Positions 23,110 to 35,689 of a stretch of DNA of 64,000 nt are shown piece after piece. The notes beneath the pieces are model-generated. The model did no database searches. It was not told where the DNA came from and saw nothing but the letters and a program-made list of their open reading frames with translations. A program made the translations under genes and the position numbers. The DNA comes from Emydura subglobosa (Eukaryota; Chordata; Testudines; Chelidae), in NCBI GenBank assembly GCA_007922225.1, contig ML679961.1, positions 77,800,798 through 77,864,797 on the forward strand, read 5' to 3'. Numbering within the stretch: the first letter of the stretch is position 1; every line of letters begins with the position of its first letter.

Positions 23110-23705
23110 AGGGGGTGCAGCCTTCTCTGGAATTCCATATACAGTACTGGTCACTCCATCTTCAAAAGGATATTGCAGAACTAGAGAAGGTTCTGAAAAA
23201 TGTGAAAAAAGTTTAGGGACTTCGAGAACATTGTCCTAAGAAGAGACATTGAAAAGATTGGGACTATTCATTTAGAAAGGAGATGAGTAAGAAGGAGAGA
23301 TGTTAAATGTACATAAATGATAGATCAGAAACTGCTATTCTTCCAATCTCACAACACAAAAACCACAAGGAAATTCAGTGATAATAAAACGTGATACATT
23401 TACAATTAGCCTGTAAACACATTGCCATAAAAATCATTTAAGCCAAGAATTTGGCAAAATTCAAGTGCATAACAAGGTAGATAGAACAGTTAATAACATT
23501 TTTGAAGAATTAACTAGTAGAGATTAGGATGAGATCTAATGGGGGAGGCAGATTATCACAGCTGCCACCTACGGGGTTCTTGCTGCTGCTTTCTTTCTTT
23601 TTTTTTTTTTTTCCAAAGCATCCGGTACTTGCCGTTATTGGTGAGATGATACTGGACTAGATGGACTTCAGATCTGATCCAGGCTGGCAATTCCTATGTT
23701 TGTGA
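23110..23705 (+). repeat. CR1 LINE 3' part, sense
   Basis: Decayed coding sequence (a TTCAAAAGGATATTGCAGAA stretch) leads into the 3' tail GATGATACTGGACTAGATGG, CTTCAGATCTGATCCAGGC and TGGCAATTCCTATGTT. This is the sense form of the tail found antisense at 10233. A T-run at 23597-23613 interrupts it. Confidence 0.72.
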
Positions 23706-24604
23706 CATGCTGAATGATTTGTAGCTCCTTACTCAGTTTATCACCTAAATACTGCTCAAACAGCAGGGTAGAGGAGGTAGAAGGGGCTCTTTGTGCACAT
23801 CCTTTTCAGCCCCAATCTGACAGGTAGTTTCTTCCTATCCTGCTCAAACATAAATAATAATAATAAGAGTTCAACATGTCTTCAGAGAAATCTAACTGCT
23901 CACCTTCAGCTATCATTGAGTAAACTGAACTAAGTTAAATAGTGTAGGACTTAATTGTACCCTAATTGCATTTTGTCTTGGTGTATAAAAATGGCTATCT
24001 GGTATTAGGCAAGTTTAAGGGGGGGCGAGGGGGGAAATCAGTGCCTATGGACAACAGTAAAAGAAAATAGCGTGTAGAGTATGTGTAGAGTAGAGTATGT
24101 TACCATTTGGCCATATGTAGAAATGAACTGAAGCTGTGCCATTGTTCAAGATGTTCTATCACAATTGTCAAGGTAGCTAAAAGATGCCAGATGGAGAGCA
24201 CCTTCTTGAAGTTAAAATGTTGATTCATGACTCCATGTGTTAACATATCTTGTATGCCACATGAGTACTAGTCCAGTAGGATATTGTATTTTGTGATGGT
24301 TATTTTGTACAAGATGTTAAATAAAAAGTCCTGTTTCATTCAATGTTAAGCTCACTGAATAATATTTATTGTGCCATTTGACATACTGCATAATTTTTTA
24401 ACAGTTTCATTAACAACAGCTCCAGGTTAAATCAATGGAGCTCAGTATACTCAGCTAGCCATCGAACATGGTGACAAATATAAATCTTAAAGGTTTATTC
24501 CAAAATCAGAGATCCAATAATTTTACAATATAATCATATTTTGCACTAAAATTGCACTTCTCATCCAAAGATCTCAGTGTTATCCAAAAATAAGTATCAT
24601 ATAT

Positions 24605-24700
24605 CCTCCATTTTATAAATAAGAGAAACTGAGGCACAGAGTAGTGAAAATGACTTATGTAAAGTCACACAGTCAGCGGCAGAACCTAAATTATATCTTA
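24605..24700 (-). repeat. CORE-SINE (MIR-like), antisense
   Basis: The + strand reads CCATTTTATAAATAAGAGAA, ACTGAGGCACAGAGTAGTGA and AAGTCACACAGTCAGCGGC. This is the reverse complement of the best-conserved MIR core (CAGTTTCCxCATCTGTAAAATGG). MIRs are shared across amniotes, so this is an ancient insertion. Confidence 0.8.
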
Positions 24701-25368
24701 TGTCTACAGACTGTGCAGTTGAAATGGGTTAGGGTTACACAATAGCTAATTTACTTTTCTCTCCTTTTCTGTGAGAATGCTTTTTGGACTGTGCTAGCCA
24801 TGCTGTCATTGCTTCTGTTTCTTTGGGCTCATGCAGAGCTGGGGAAAGGGCAGAGCACTGAGAAGCAAATAGAGAAGATCAGAAAAGAAAAGAGCCTGTT
24901 AAGTGTCAGAATTCTTCACAAAGGTGAAATTGAATTATTGCCTGGATCAGAATAGAAATGAAAACGCTCTCTGACTATCCTGTTGGGCATATGAAAGAAA
25001 AAACAGTAGACATAAATATTTGCAAGTAATGTAGAAGTAAATAGTCAGTTTAAGAAAATCAATACTTTGTTCTCTATAGAGAAAAAACATAGTGATGTGA
25101 CATTTAACTCTGAACTAACCCTAATCTCTTCCTTCTGATTTCATGGATAACAGTGGAAATAAAGGAATCACACATGTATTTTAAGAAGATCTAGTGTTTA
25201 TTTTTTTCTGTGGCAATGTCAGTTGACTTCCATTTTTGTAATGGATTTTCCTTATTTAAAAATATAGAAATTCTGTAACTTCCTGTTTTGCTACCCCCAT
25301 TTTTAAAATTGAAAAAATATTTTTTTCTAATTCTGATCTAAAATAAGGTTTTGTTTTTTTTCTTGTAG

Positions 25369-25504
25369 GTTAACAATGAAAATGTAGTGAAAGTTGGCCA
25401 CAGGCAGGTGGTGAATATGATTCGACAAGGGGGCAATCACCTAGTTCTTAAGGTTGTCACAGTAACCAGGAATCTTGATCCAGATGACACAGCTAGAAAG
25501 AAAG
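25369..25504 (+). CDS. SHANK2: SHANK2 exon: second half of the PDZ domain
   Basis: This 136-base exon starts in phase 0 after a pyrimidine-rich acceptor ending TTCTTGTAG and ends at a GTACAT donor. It reads VNNENVVKVGHRQVVNMIRQ and then GGNHLVLKVV, followed by TVTRNLDPDDTARKK. This is the end of the SHANK-type class I PDZ fold. It includes the helix whose histidine (in VGHRQVV) lines the pocket for the C-terminal peptide of GKAP/SAPAP partners, and the last strand. The exon ends one base into the next codon. Reading on past the donor gives only a short intronic tail to a stop near 25582, which I do not treat as coding. Identity is certain at the family level. Confidence 0.97.
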
Positions 25505-25852
25505 GTACATTTTTCTCTTTGCTGCCTGAATTTTTTTCTGGTGCTGCTCTAAGGAAAGTAGGATTTAGGCTGGAGACTATTTAGCATTATTTTAGTTACG
25601 TCTATATTATACATTGCTCATCTTAAATATGAACCAGCATTCTACTACGTAATCTACAAGCTATTTACATTTGATGAAGAAAAAGCCAGACTTCATTTAT
25701 AGGTATATCTGTGAAGAAAAAACTATAATTCAATTCTTGTCATGTTCACTGTTGATGTTCATCTTCCTAGATCTTTATGCAGTGTTCTTTTAAGAATTTT
25801 TAACATGGGCATGTTAGAGTATCTGTCCCTTACTCAAAGCCATATGCCCAAA

Positions 25853-25965
25853 GGGTGGGATTTTAAAACTCACTCGGGGTTGGGCCCAATTCTGCTCCTA
25901 TTAAAGTCCATGAGAATTTTAATGTTGAGCGCTTTTGAAAATTCTGCATCTGTAAAAGTAAGAAA
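25853..25965. repeat. Palindromic interspersed repeat
   Basis: It starts GTGGGATTTTAAAACTCACT, has CCCAATTCTGCTCCTATTAA with core AAAGTCCATGAG, and closes GAGCGCTTTTGAAAATTCTG. The ends are diverged inverted repeats of the TTTTCAAAA type. It lies 350 bases after the PDZ exon. Confidence 0.55.
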
Positions 25966-27577
25966 ATGAAGCAATACGTTTTTTAAATTGACATATTAAT
26001 AAGAAAGCAATACATTTAGAGATGCCAAGTTGTTAAAATAAATTGAAACTGGATGGGGATCTATCTCCACTCTAGCCAAGAAGGAGGGGGAATCTCTTCC
26101 TCAGCTTTTAGCTGGAGAAGGCGAGAAGCTTCTGCTGCAGTAAGAGAGCAGATATTTTAGGATGACTTGGTGTGGCTTCAGACATAGCAAAATTACTTTC
26201 AGAATGCAGTATCTTGGTACCAAATAGGAGCTTTTTCATCTAAAAGCACCACAATACTTCCTGTTAAAGCTAAAGAGTTAACACAAATCATATATTTATG
26301 TTAACTCTTTAATTTTAATGGGAATTAATGTGTGACAACCCATGTACTAATATTAGACTACACCCTTCAGAGCTGTAACAGTTGTTTATATTCTTACTTT
26401 TTTTTCCAAATTGAACCTCCCCAAATTACTTTGTAATTGCACTTGATCAATAATACACAAAGTTTGCTCAACCAAGGTCTGTAGTAGCAACTTGTTGCTA
26501 CTGGCTGCACATAATTTGCATTAATTAGAGAATATTGTTGCTGACCTCTTCTTCAGTACAATATTCCAGACAGACCTAGCATTTCTTTTTATACTGGCGT
26601 AGGCTATGTTTTCTGCCCATAACTAAAGGAAACTTGTAAATTTGTGATTGTTGACACTTCCCTAAGGATGGACAGGTTACCAGCATTTCTGAAGCCAAAC
26701 AGTCAACAGTCCTCTACTCAATGAATTTTTTCTTGATGTTGACTTTTAGCAAATTAACATCCTTATAATCCCCCTTTTTGGAGGCAAGACTATTGAGAAG
26801 TTGAATCACTGGGAGATCACAGATTTCTTTGCTCCCTGTCAGCCATGGGTTTGGTCTGGGAATTGTTTAGACACTATACACGTCTCTGTGGCTGAAGATC
26901 TCCTCCTGGAGATGGACAAAGGGTCAAGTGACCATTAAACATCTCTCTTGCGCAGATCTTCTCAACAGATCGGTTTTAATTCCTCATGTTCAATGTATCC
27001 ATAAAACCACTGGGGGAGACAGTGAGGCAGTCTGGCCTGTTGTGCAATTAGTTTATTCATGACTCAGCTGCGTATTTATCACTGAATCTGGATAATGCTA
27101 TGTCTTTACTTTCCCAGTGTCTAACTGAGAGAAACTTGGAGAATAGCAAGGTGAATGAATGTTAATTCAGATAAAATGGAGGTGATGCTAGTGTATCTAG
27201 AGAGTATGACATGAATTTTGTCTGTCTGCCTGATTGGTTTGCCACTCTTTGTCAAGGTGCTTCATGGTTTGGGATACTCTAGCATCCTTGATTACTCCTG
27301 ATGTCCCCAGAAGTCCCCAGTTTTCCTATCTACATTTAGCATGATGACAGACAGTTTCTCTCTGACGTTACTCTCTCTTGTGACCTCCAGATAGGGTTAT
27401 TTTAATTTGCTCTACAGTGCAGCAATCCTTGAAAAGCATTTGGATGCTACAGGTGGTGCAAAAAATCTGGTGGTCTACATCTCTAGCTGTGTTAACTTAA
27501 CATCACTGTTCCAAAGACTGTGCACTGGCCTATAGGTATGATACTAGATATTTGCGTTAATCCTTAAAGACCTACAT

Positions 27578-28007
27578 CAGCGGTTCCCAACCTTTTTGAG
27601 TGTGTGGACCCCCTTTCAACCTCCAAATATTTTGTGGACTACCACATGCTACTAGTTGTAAAATAAATTACAGTAGTAGGATTTTAGAAACTATAAGAAA
27701 TTATTTTTTATTTGAAATTGTACATTCCTAGGAGGGTGGTGAAGCACTGGAATGGGTTACCTAAAGAGGTGGTGGAATCTCCATCTTTAGAGGTTTTTAA
27801 GCTGAGGCTTGACAAAGCCCTGGCTGGGATGATATAGCTGAGGTTAGTCCTGCTTTGAGCAGGGGGTTGGACTAGATGACCTCCTGAGGTCCCTTCCAAC
27901 TCTATGATTCTATGATTTCCTTTGAGGATGTTGTTGTTTTTCTTTTCCGCGGACCCCCTGCATAGGAGACCACCCAGGGTCCACAGACTACAGGTTGAGA
28001 ACCGCTG
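27578..28007. mobile_element. Non-autonomous hAT element with perfect 8-bp TSD
   Basis: It starts CAGCGGTTCCCAACCTTTTT and ends ACAGGTTGAGAACCGCTG; the termini are inverted repeats. It is flanked by perfect 8-bp duplications ACCTACAT (27570-27577 and 28008-28015), diagnostic of hAT insertion. About 190 bases of its 430 are a later CR1 insertion (27725-27916). No transposase is present. It lies in the intron between the PDZ exon and the linker exon. Confidence 0.92.
27725..27916 (+). mobile_element. CR1 3' end nested in the hAT element
   Basis: Sense CR1 3' terminus: GGTTACCTAAAGAGGTGGTGG, TTTTTAAGCTGAGGCTTGAC, GGGGGTTGGACTAGATGACC, TCCTGAGGTCCCTTCCAAC and the terminal short repeat TCTATGATTCTATGAT. 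It is severely 5'-truncated, like most CR1 copies, and better preserved than other CR1 pieces here, so it is fairly young. Confidence 0.93.
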
Positions 28008-28668
28008 ACCTACATGATTTGGCTCCTGCTACCTGAGGAACCACCTCTTTCCCTGTCATGACTATTGAGATAAGCTTGTGCACTCTGATTTATAGTCCTT
28101 GGGACTGCAGGCAGGGTGTCTTCAGTGGAGGTCACTGAAAGCTGGAGTTCATTTCCTCAAAGCTAGAGCTGACCTTCAGGGTACACTGTAAAGTCCTTGG
28201 GCTACTGCCAGAAAGGTTGACATAAATGATTGTGGGGTGGACTCTCTTTAAAGTTATTTTTTTGTACATGTGTCCAGACATGATGTGATAGGTACATTTA
28301 AAAAAAAAAAAATATGTTTAAATACTTAGCTTAAAGATTTCTACTATATCCCATTATAAGCTTGCTGATTTTTGTGTAATCTATGGTTAAGCCAGAAATG
28401 GTTAAAAATGCAATACATGATAAACTCCTAGGCTCTTCAGAAAGTATAATGAATGTTTTGTTTCCTGCCTCCCAAAGAAATTACTGTGTATATATATTTG
28501 ATATTGTTATAATGAATATATTGGAGATAGGTTTTTAAAATCTAATACAAATGTATATTCCATCTGACTGGTCATCTTTGGCTGAATCTAAAAAGTGTAT
28601 ATGTGAATATACAGTGCTTTGGAGATGTATATTTACTTATACTGTATATCCTTCTATTTAATGCAAAG

Positions 28669-28749
28669 CCCCACCACCTCCAAAGCGAGCTCCAACCACT
28701 GCATTGACCTTGCGGTCTAAGTCAATGACCTCAGAGCTTGAAGAGCTTG
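28669..28749 (+). CDS. SHANK2: SHANK2 exon: linker after the PDZ domain
   Basis: This 81-base, phase-1 to phase-1 exon follows an acceptor ending ATGCAAAG and precedes a strong GTAAGA donor. With the G carried from the PDZ exon it reads A-PPPPKRAPTTALTLRSKSM and then TSELEEL. This is the conserved basic, proline-containing linker just after the SHANK PDZ domain. It lies too short for simple open-frame calling and was found from its residues. The acceptor has a weak pyrimidine tract (CTTCTATTTA just upstream), which may matter for the alternative splicing seen around this point in the SHANK family. Confidence 0.95.
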
Positions 28750-29075
28750 GTAAGACCGTGTTTTTAACAAGCATGTTGAGATAATGGGGATGTAAAGAAA
28801 ACTTATAATTGTTTTAAATGAACTGCACCCTGTATAGTACATGATAGTGAAAAGTTTCAGGAATGCTGCATCTCTGGAGAATTCAAAATATGCATGATGT
28901 GCATGAATGATTTTTTTTTAATTGTGCCTTTAGTGCTCTGCAAGAGAATGTTGATACATTTTTTATGCATCATCAAAGTTTGGCACAGTAATGCTGTATC
29001 ATCTTTTATTAGCTTGCTTTTATACTCAGTTCATCTAATATTGTTTTATTTTAAATTTCTGTGGCCTCTCATTAG

Positions 29076-29084
29076 TGGATAAAG
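29076..29084 (+). CDS. SHANK2: SHANK2 9-base microexon (VDK)
   Basis: Nine bases, TGGATAAAG, lie between an acceptor (TGTGGCCTCTCATTAG) and a strong donor (GTAAGC). With the incoming phase-1 G it encodes Val-Asp-Lys, which sits between the linker ELEEL and ASVRKKK in SHANK2. The intron before it is only 326 bases. It is symmetric (phase 1 to phase 1), so including or skipping it keeps the frame. In mammals SHANK2 has short, brain-enriched alternative exons at this site; that this turtle copy is neuron-regulated is inference. Confidence 0.9.
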
Positions 29085-30244
29085 GTAAGCTGCCAGAAGC
29101 CATTGTTGAAAAGTTGACAGTTGTTAAAGCAGTACCTTCAACTGCAACTAGTTCTTGTTAGACACTCTAATCTGAAAATCTGTATATATTAATATCACTT
29201 TGACTTTTATGTTTGAACACAAACCTAATAAAATCTTCCTTTACCTTTTAGTAATGCAAAGTGATGAGCATTCTGTCTTTGCTTTGCTAACTCTAAATGA
29301 TGTAAATATAGGAAGGTTTCCCAGCAGTGGGGTTTATATTGTAGATTTGTGTAACTGCTTGGGATTTCTTATTATGTCTACATGGCAGGAAGAAATAAGT
29401 AAATTTTTTTCCTGTTGGATCAGGAGAAAAGTGGTACTTCAGCAGCCTAGACTATCAAGTATGTTCTGATATGACAGTATTTGCAAAAGACAAAATTAAT
29501 GTAAATATCTGATATGTCTTATACAAAGAAACTATATCGCTCACTTGCAGAGTAATGGACTTGATCATCTCCTTGGTCCCTTTTTTCTCTTACTATGATC
29601 CTGCATGAATTTAACAATACAGGTTTCATAATCATTTTATTTTAGGTATTAATTAACATTCATTCAGATGAAAGTCAGCTGAAAGGAGTCAAGTCTGAAA
29701 GGAGTCAATGATAATTAATCATATTAATAAAGGTGATACATTTGAAAGCACTAACATTATGTGGAAGAAAGGATCTGTTAATGGATCAAAACTCTCACTG
29801 TCTTTAAGTGGGAGTTCTGACCAAGAAGGGGGGGGTGCCGAATAGGGCCCTAACAATTCTGTGTCATCTTATAATCCTTTGTTTTTGCTTGGTTATACTC
29901 TATTAGGTTAGGTAAGTGTGGGGATTGTACAAATCTCAGATTTTCATAGCTTTGATTAGTTTTTGTCATAACCTTAGTTATTTGAATGTAAGAATTGTCT
30001 GTTAATTACCAACATTTTTCCTCCAACATTTAAAATGTGGGACTTTTTTCCTTCATAGAGTATTAAAAAAAAATGTTTAATTTGAAACCATTTTGATTTA
30101 TCATGCAAATCTGCCACAAGCAAAATTTTTTTTAGGCAGCCCTCCTACCCACCCACCCCCAAAGTCTTCCATGTCTCTGTGGAACCTGAGGAGATTCCTG
30201 TATTTCTTCCTCTTTACGTTCTACTGTCTAATATTGTAGGCTAC

Positions 30245-30550
30245 CTTTACACTATGAGACAGGAGTTTGTTTCCTCTGCTCGCATACACATACTCGCGCT
30301 AGCTCATCTCGCGCTAACACAAGCGTAAATAGCAGTATAGCCACAATAGCACATGTAGCAGCAGCAGAAGCATGGCTTAGCTATGCAAGGTACAAACCCT
30401 CCTGCACCCCATGGATACATACTCAGTACAGCTAAGCCATGTCTCTGCTGCCACTACATATGCTACCATGGCTACACTGCTATTTATAACTGCACTTGCT
30501 CAGGGAGAGCCAGCTCAAGTATGTGTATATGAGCAGGGAATCGCACCATC
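30245..30550. mobile_element. Foldback element with long hairpin arms
   Basis: Left arm 30278-30385 and right arm 30430-30535 are imperfect reverse complements. Examples are TCGCATACACATACT against AGTATGTGTATATGA, AAATAGCAGTATAGCCA against TGGCTACACTGCTATTT, and AGCATGGCTTAGCT against AGCTAAGCCATGT. The sequence is CpG-richer than its surroundings. It has the build of the Harbinger-like MITEs, but I could not fix its termini or target duplication. Confidence 0.65.
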
Positions 30551-31261
30551 CTTCTAACAAAGGAGGACTGGAAAGAACTTCTTCAGGAAAGAACAATCCT
30601 TTACTTGGTTCAAAAAGTTGGTGTGTAGCCAGTGGCATTCTCTACCCAAAGGTGGAGCATTCTTCAGTTCCAGCCTTACTTAGCCCAGATACACATTAAT
30701 TAGCTCCACACAGTAGAGCCTTCATGGCTATTGACATCCTAAACAGAAACTATTTTGAGAACCAGGAAGCTATGTGCACCTTCATTTAAAAAAACAAAAC
30801 AAAACACATCTTCCCCTATACTTTCATCCAGATGAGATTAAACAAACCCTCCAGTTTCAAGGCTTCATTGGTCCAAAGAATACTGTTTAAGCTCACTCTG
30901 GATGTACATTTTCCCCTAAAAGGCAGCCATAGCACTGCATACATTTTTCTTTGCCTTACAAGATTACATTCATCATGTCCATGATATTAACATTCACCAG
31001 CCCAAGGAATATAGGGACTGCCATTCTAAATAAAATCAGTGATCTGCCTGTTTTAGTGACGTGTCACTAGCAGTAGCTATGAACAGAAGATACACGAAAC
31101 CTTATAGTGGACAATAAATAAATAAGCTGCTCATACAGAAAAGTTCATATTAATCCCTGTCAGATAGAGGTTGGTTTATGCCCTGAAGTATGAGAGGGTG
31201 TGTGTATATTTATACTAGATTTATACACGTGAATAATGACAACATGCACAGTTCATCTAAA

Positions 31262-31600
31262 TCTAGTAAACTCAGTCTCAATGATGTCTTGTAGCAAAGA
31301 GTTCCATTAATTATGGCTAATTATGTGCTATGTACCAATGTATTTCCTTTTATAAGTTTTAAATGTGTTGCCTTTTAATTTCATTGAATGTCCCCTTGTT
31401 ACTGTATTGCAAGAAAGGGTAAAAAGGAATTCCCAATTTACCTTCTGTATATCATTCATTCTGCTGTATATATCTATCCTGTCCCCTCTTACTAGTCTCC
31501 TCTCTAAACTAAACAGTCCTAATCTTTTCAATCTCTCCTTATGGAAGTCTTTCCCATCATTTTTGTTGCCTGTCTCCGAACCCCTTCTATTTCTGCTTTT
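31262..31600 (-). repeat. CR1 LINE fragment, antisense
   Basis: The + strand reads TGTCCCCTTGTTACTGTATT, CTATCCTGTCCCCTCTTACT and CTAATCTTTTCAATCTCTCC. This is the antisense of the CR1 region just before the 3' tail (compare 10620-10780). Old, with no open frame of its family. Confidence 0.65.
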
Positions 31601-32106
31601 ATTAACATATTTTTACTCTGTTCTCCATAATAGTTCATAGTGCCCTATCTACTGCTAAGAAACTCATTTGTTTTCCTACAAAACAATTATTCCAAAGTAT
31701 TAACTAATGGCATATAGAATTGGTTTACAATTCATTCCCCTTTTGAACTGCAAGGATGTTAAAATGCCCTATTTTCATAGCCCATTTATATATCATAAAA
31801 GTGTCCAAACTGATTATTTTTAATTTTAAGAAATAAATCTCACACTGCATAGCCAAGATATCTAAGTTTTATAACTCAATTTTCTATAGCCAAAGTATAA
31901 AACCTGATAAACTGGGCTATGCCAAGATGCTTATGCTTAACATGGTTTGAAAAATACATGCACAATTCAGAGTTAGCATGAAGAGATTGACCACTTTAGA
32001 ATAGAAGAAAAATGTTTGTGTTCAAAAAAATCAGTCAAGGGTTTAGCATTGAAAATGGGCTTACCTTCAGAATTGATTTACAATTCATTCCCTTTCTGTT
32101 TCCAAG

Positions 32107-32127
32107 CTTCAGTACGGAAGAAGAAGG
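32107..32127 (+). CDS. SHANK2: SHANK2 21-base microexon (ASVRKKK)
   Basis: Twenty-one bases from 32107 lie between an acceptor ending TTTCCAAG and a GTAAGG donor. In phase 1 they encode ASVRKKK, the strongly basic stretch that follows VDK in SHANK2, and end one base into the next codon. Like the 9-base exon it is symmetric and can be skipped in frame. Inclusion adds four positive charges beside the PDZ domain. The next recognised exon is 17.8 kb away. Confidence 0.92.
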
Positions 32128-32639
32128 GTAAGGGGAAGCATTTTGTCTCTTGTTTAACCTGTTTTTCACCTTTCCATAGTGAAGGATAATAGCATAACTG
32201 TAAATGTTGGCATATGGTCCAGTTTATTTTATGGTGTCAGACGTACATTAAATATTGTATATGTTTTAGTTATTTAGCTGATAATTTGCAAACACATAAA
32301 GAGCTAATTCAGTCAGAAGAACACATTTCAAAATATTTCCCTCATTTCTTCCTTTTGTCTTTTCTCCTCCATCTACTCCCATTTTCCTTCTTCTGTCTCA
32401 GATTTTTTCCCAAACCCTTCCATGTCATCTCTTCATAGTTACTGTGCTAACTGGCAACCACTGAGAAACAGTGGCAAGTAACATGATTTCAGTGTAGTCC
32501 TACATCAGTGATTTCAATTGCCCTCTTAATGGCCAAATGTTATTCACATAACCACACTGTCTGTCTCAGGAAATAGGGATTCACACACAGCTTGAACTTT
32601 GACCTGGAGAAATGCTGCTCTGCACAATTTCAGTTTTTA

Positions 32640-33010
32640 ATAGAACATCGTCTACACTGTCCCGTATGCATGGAATGCCCTCCCTGAACTGATCCATAAG
32701 GCCACTACCCTCTTTTCATTTAAATCTCTCCTTGAGACCCACCTCTGCTGGGATATCTATAAAGCAATCATCCAGTTAATGATGGCCCAGGTGAAGGGGC
32801 AAATAGGAATAGTTCACCTTTAATATTTTACCAAATGTGTGTATGTATATAAAGTTTGTTTGTGTGTAGCTGTAACCTTCCTTCCTCACCCTTTGTTTGT
32901 CACTTACCTTCCTAGACTGTAAGCTCTCTTGGGCAGGGACAGTCTCTTTACGTGTTTGCACAGCATCTTGCCCAAGGGAGGGCCTCAATCCTGACTGGGC
33001 CTTTGCATGA
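32640..33010 (+). repeat. L2-like LINE 3' end
   Basis: It contains TGCATGGAATGCCCTCCCTG, AAATCTCTCCTTGAGACCCA, AGACTGTAAGCTCTCTTGGG, CAGGGACAGTCTCTTTACG and CAGCATCTTGCCCAAGGGAG. This order matches the 3' end of L2-type LINEs (GACTGTAAGCTCxxTGAGGGCAGGGAC). It is an ancient amniote repeat just after the 21-base microexon. Confidence 0.65.
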
Positions 33011-35479
33011 TACTTTACTATAATTATAATTAGTGGAAGACAATTTAAGATTACTATAAAGAAAATAATTTGTAGGTAACATGTCTCTTGAGTAGTGAAC
33101 TATTTCTTTTATATCTTCTTAGGATAATACAGAGTAAATTAGTTTTTGGTTTTTTTTCTTCATTTTTGCTTATTTTTAAAATCTTTCTTGACCTCCCCTC
33201 ATGTTTGAACTATTTTCTGCTGCTAGCAAGATCAACTACTGGTATATTTATTGCTCAAGGCAAAATTGCTTAGAAACCGTTTCTTCACAATATAAAAGAA
33301 TAAACTGTTAGTGGTTTTTTGACATAAGATATTTTTATAGCAGCATATATATTTTCATTATATGACTATAAAGAATTTTTACATTAGTTTTTGTAGAATA
33401 ATTCAATAAAATTAATATTTCCTAGTTGTTATAGGTGGGGACTTCTCTTTTTTGTTTGTTTTCTGTTTGATTGGGGGGAAGGGTATAGGCTGTTGGTATA
33501 TCTCATCAGATAAGGGCTACCATTTAGCATCCATACATAAAAGTTCCAGTTAGGTCATAAAAATTTGTCATATAATATCAAACAAAAAAATTAAGTAGGC
33601 ATTATTCTAGCTTCTACTCCAGTTATCAAATCACAGACCATTGAAACTTCAACAATAGGAAGTCTGCTGCATTGACCTTTTTCTGCTCACCACAATTGCC
33701 CACTACAGAGGGACAGCATCAGATTTCAAAACACATTTTTTTTAAAGTAAGAGTTCTTTCTTTTGTTGCTTGTAGATGATGGATTACTGAATGAGTGAAA
33801 CATAGCTATCTGTAACCTAACAAATTTCTTTGTTGCAGCAACATGTTATAAAGCCACAACTAGGGCATGTGCAGGTGCCCCCATCTGACTTGGGGAAGAT
33901 CAAATAAAAAAAAGTAAAGAGAAACAAATTTAAAAAGTAAAAGTGAATTTATTTAACTTACGGTATATTTGTAAAAAAAAAATTGCATTTAATTGACTAT
34001 TTGGGAAATAAAATCTTCATAATTAATATTGCATTTCATTTATTACCCTCTTGACAAAAAATAATAAAATATTAACTAAAAAGTCATTTTTCCAAGTCAC
34101 TAGTCAAATGACATTGAACTCTGAGTGATATGTTTTTCCCACTGTAATGTATCGTTTTATTTCAGTAGTCCTACAAATAATGTTGGCAATTTGAAATTTA
34201 TATTTAAAAGAATTAAGAGAATCTTGAACTCGGTTCATTAAAAAATTAATAGGTAAAACTCATGTGGCTTGTGAAAAGCTGCTTTTAATTTTTTATCTTA
34301 AATTAGTATCTTGACTACTTAAGTTTTTGATTGATACATGCTCTACATCCAAAAAGGTCCAAAGGTCTCATGATTTTTCTAGCAAGGAATGGATTTGATT
34401 TATCAAGCAACTTCAGATTTTTTTAGGGCCTCTGCAGAGAATAGCAAATAGTTAGCTGTTTTAGGTGGAGTAGAGAACTTTAAAAAGTCAAAAGAGAAGC
34501 TGAAGAAATAGAGATAATACAGATATAATTCCATTTTTGTTAAGCCTACCGAAGGCTATAATACAACGAAGTAAGGATTAGATGAGAGGAAAATAAATTT
34601 GGATGACAAAATATTAGGTTAGTGGTGGCTGGAAAGTTTTCAAAGTGAACTTGGGTATCCTTTTAGTATCAATTCAAAAAGAAAAGATCTATTTTTGTTT
34701 ATTGGGCTTAAGGTATAACTATCAAACATATGTAGGAATCTCCCTATTTTTGGCCATATTAGATGCTGATACAATCTTGCAAGTATATAATAATCAGCAC
34801 AGAAGTCTGTCGGATATCTGGCATTAAGTAGTAGTATTTATTTAGGATAAAAATATCAGTTAATAGCGTTCAAAATAAATATTATTGGCTCTGTCCTCCA
34901 ACAAACATTCACACTCCATCCCATTCCTGTTGTTCGTTGTTTCAAAGGTGGCACATCTTAATGGCATCTGAAACAATGAAATCACAGAGCAAATAAATAT
35001 GTGAATGCTATACAGAGGTTGAAACAAAGAAAATTACCTTGTTTTTGAAGAAATCATCAATAGAAGGCCATGGATTTGGAAACCATTTTTAATTTCAATG
35101 TGGTGGAATAGCTGATCAAGATTTGTCTGCAGAAATAAAATGGAAATAGCAACAACACCCCTTCTGCAATTTCCTTGATACTTCCGCTACCAACAGAGTG
35201 GTTGTAAATAGGAAGAAGGTTTTCCAGATCTTCATCAGACACTGCGTTGAAAGATAAGGGGAAAAATGGCACTGCAGCTCCAGGTTTAATGAAGATCACC
35301 TGCAGAATCTTCTTGTAAGTAATATGGTTTTTTGTTACTTATTGGAAGTGTTAATTGATAATATAGTCACAAGTAAAGATAAAGATTGTTGAATTGTTAC
35401 CATTACAAAGACATGCAGTAATGGTTTTTGAGTCAAGAATTTTGAACTCATAAGCATGTTCTTTTTGTGATTATAGATA

Positions 35480-35590
35480 TTCTGCCCTCTTTTACACTGA
35501 TATAGCTAAGAGTGATTATTTTGTCTTCAAAGAATTTACTGTGCATTCACACCAGTGTAATACAGAATAGAATCTGGCCCCTGTATTTGC
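35480..35590. repeat. Palindromic interspersed repeat (TTACACTGATATAG type)
   Basis: It opens CTCTTTTACACTGATATAGC and closes CACACCAGTGTAATACAG with AATCTGGCC. The ends pair as TTACACTG against CAGTGTAA. Same hairpin family style as 56625. Confidence 0.5.
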
Positions 35591-35689
35591 CATATCTGTT
35601 TTTTCAAATATTAAATAGAAAAGTATTTGGAGTTAGAGTATTGCGAGAAGAAAAGCTTTCACTTATATTTTCAGATATCCATTATTTTG

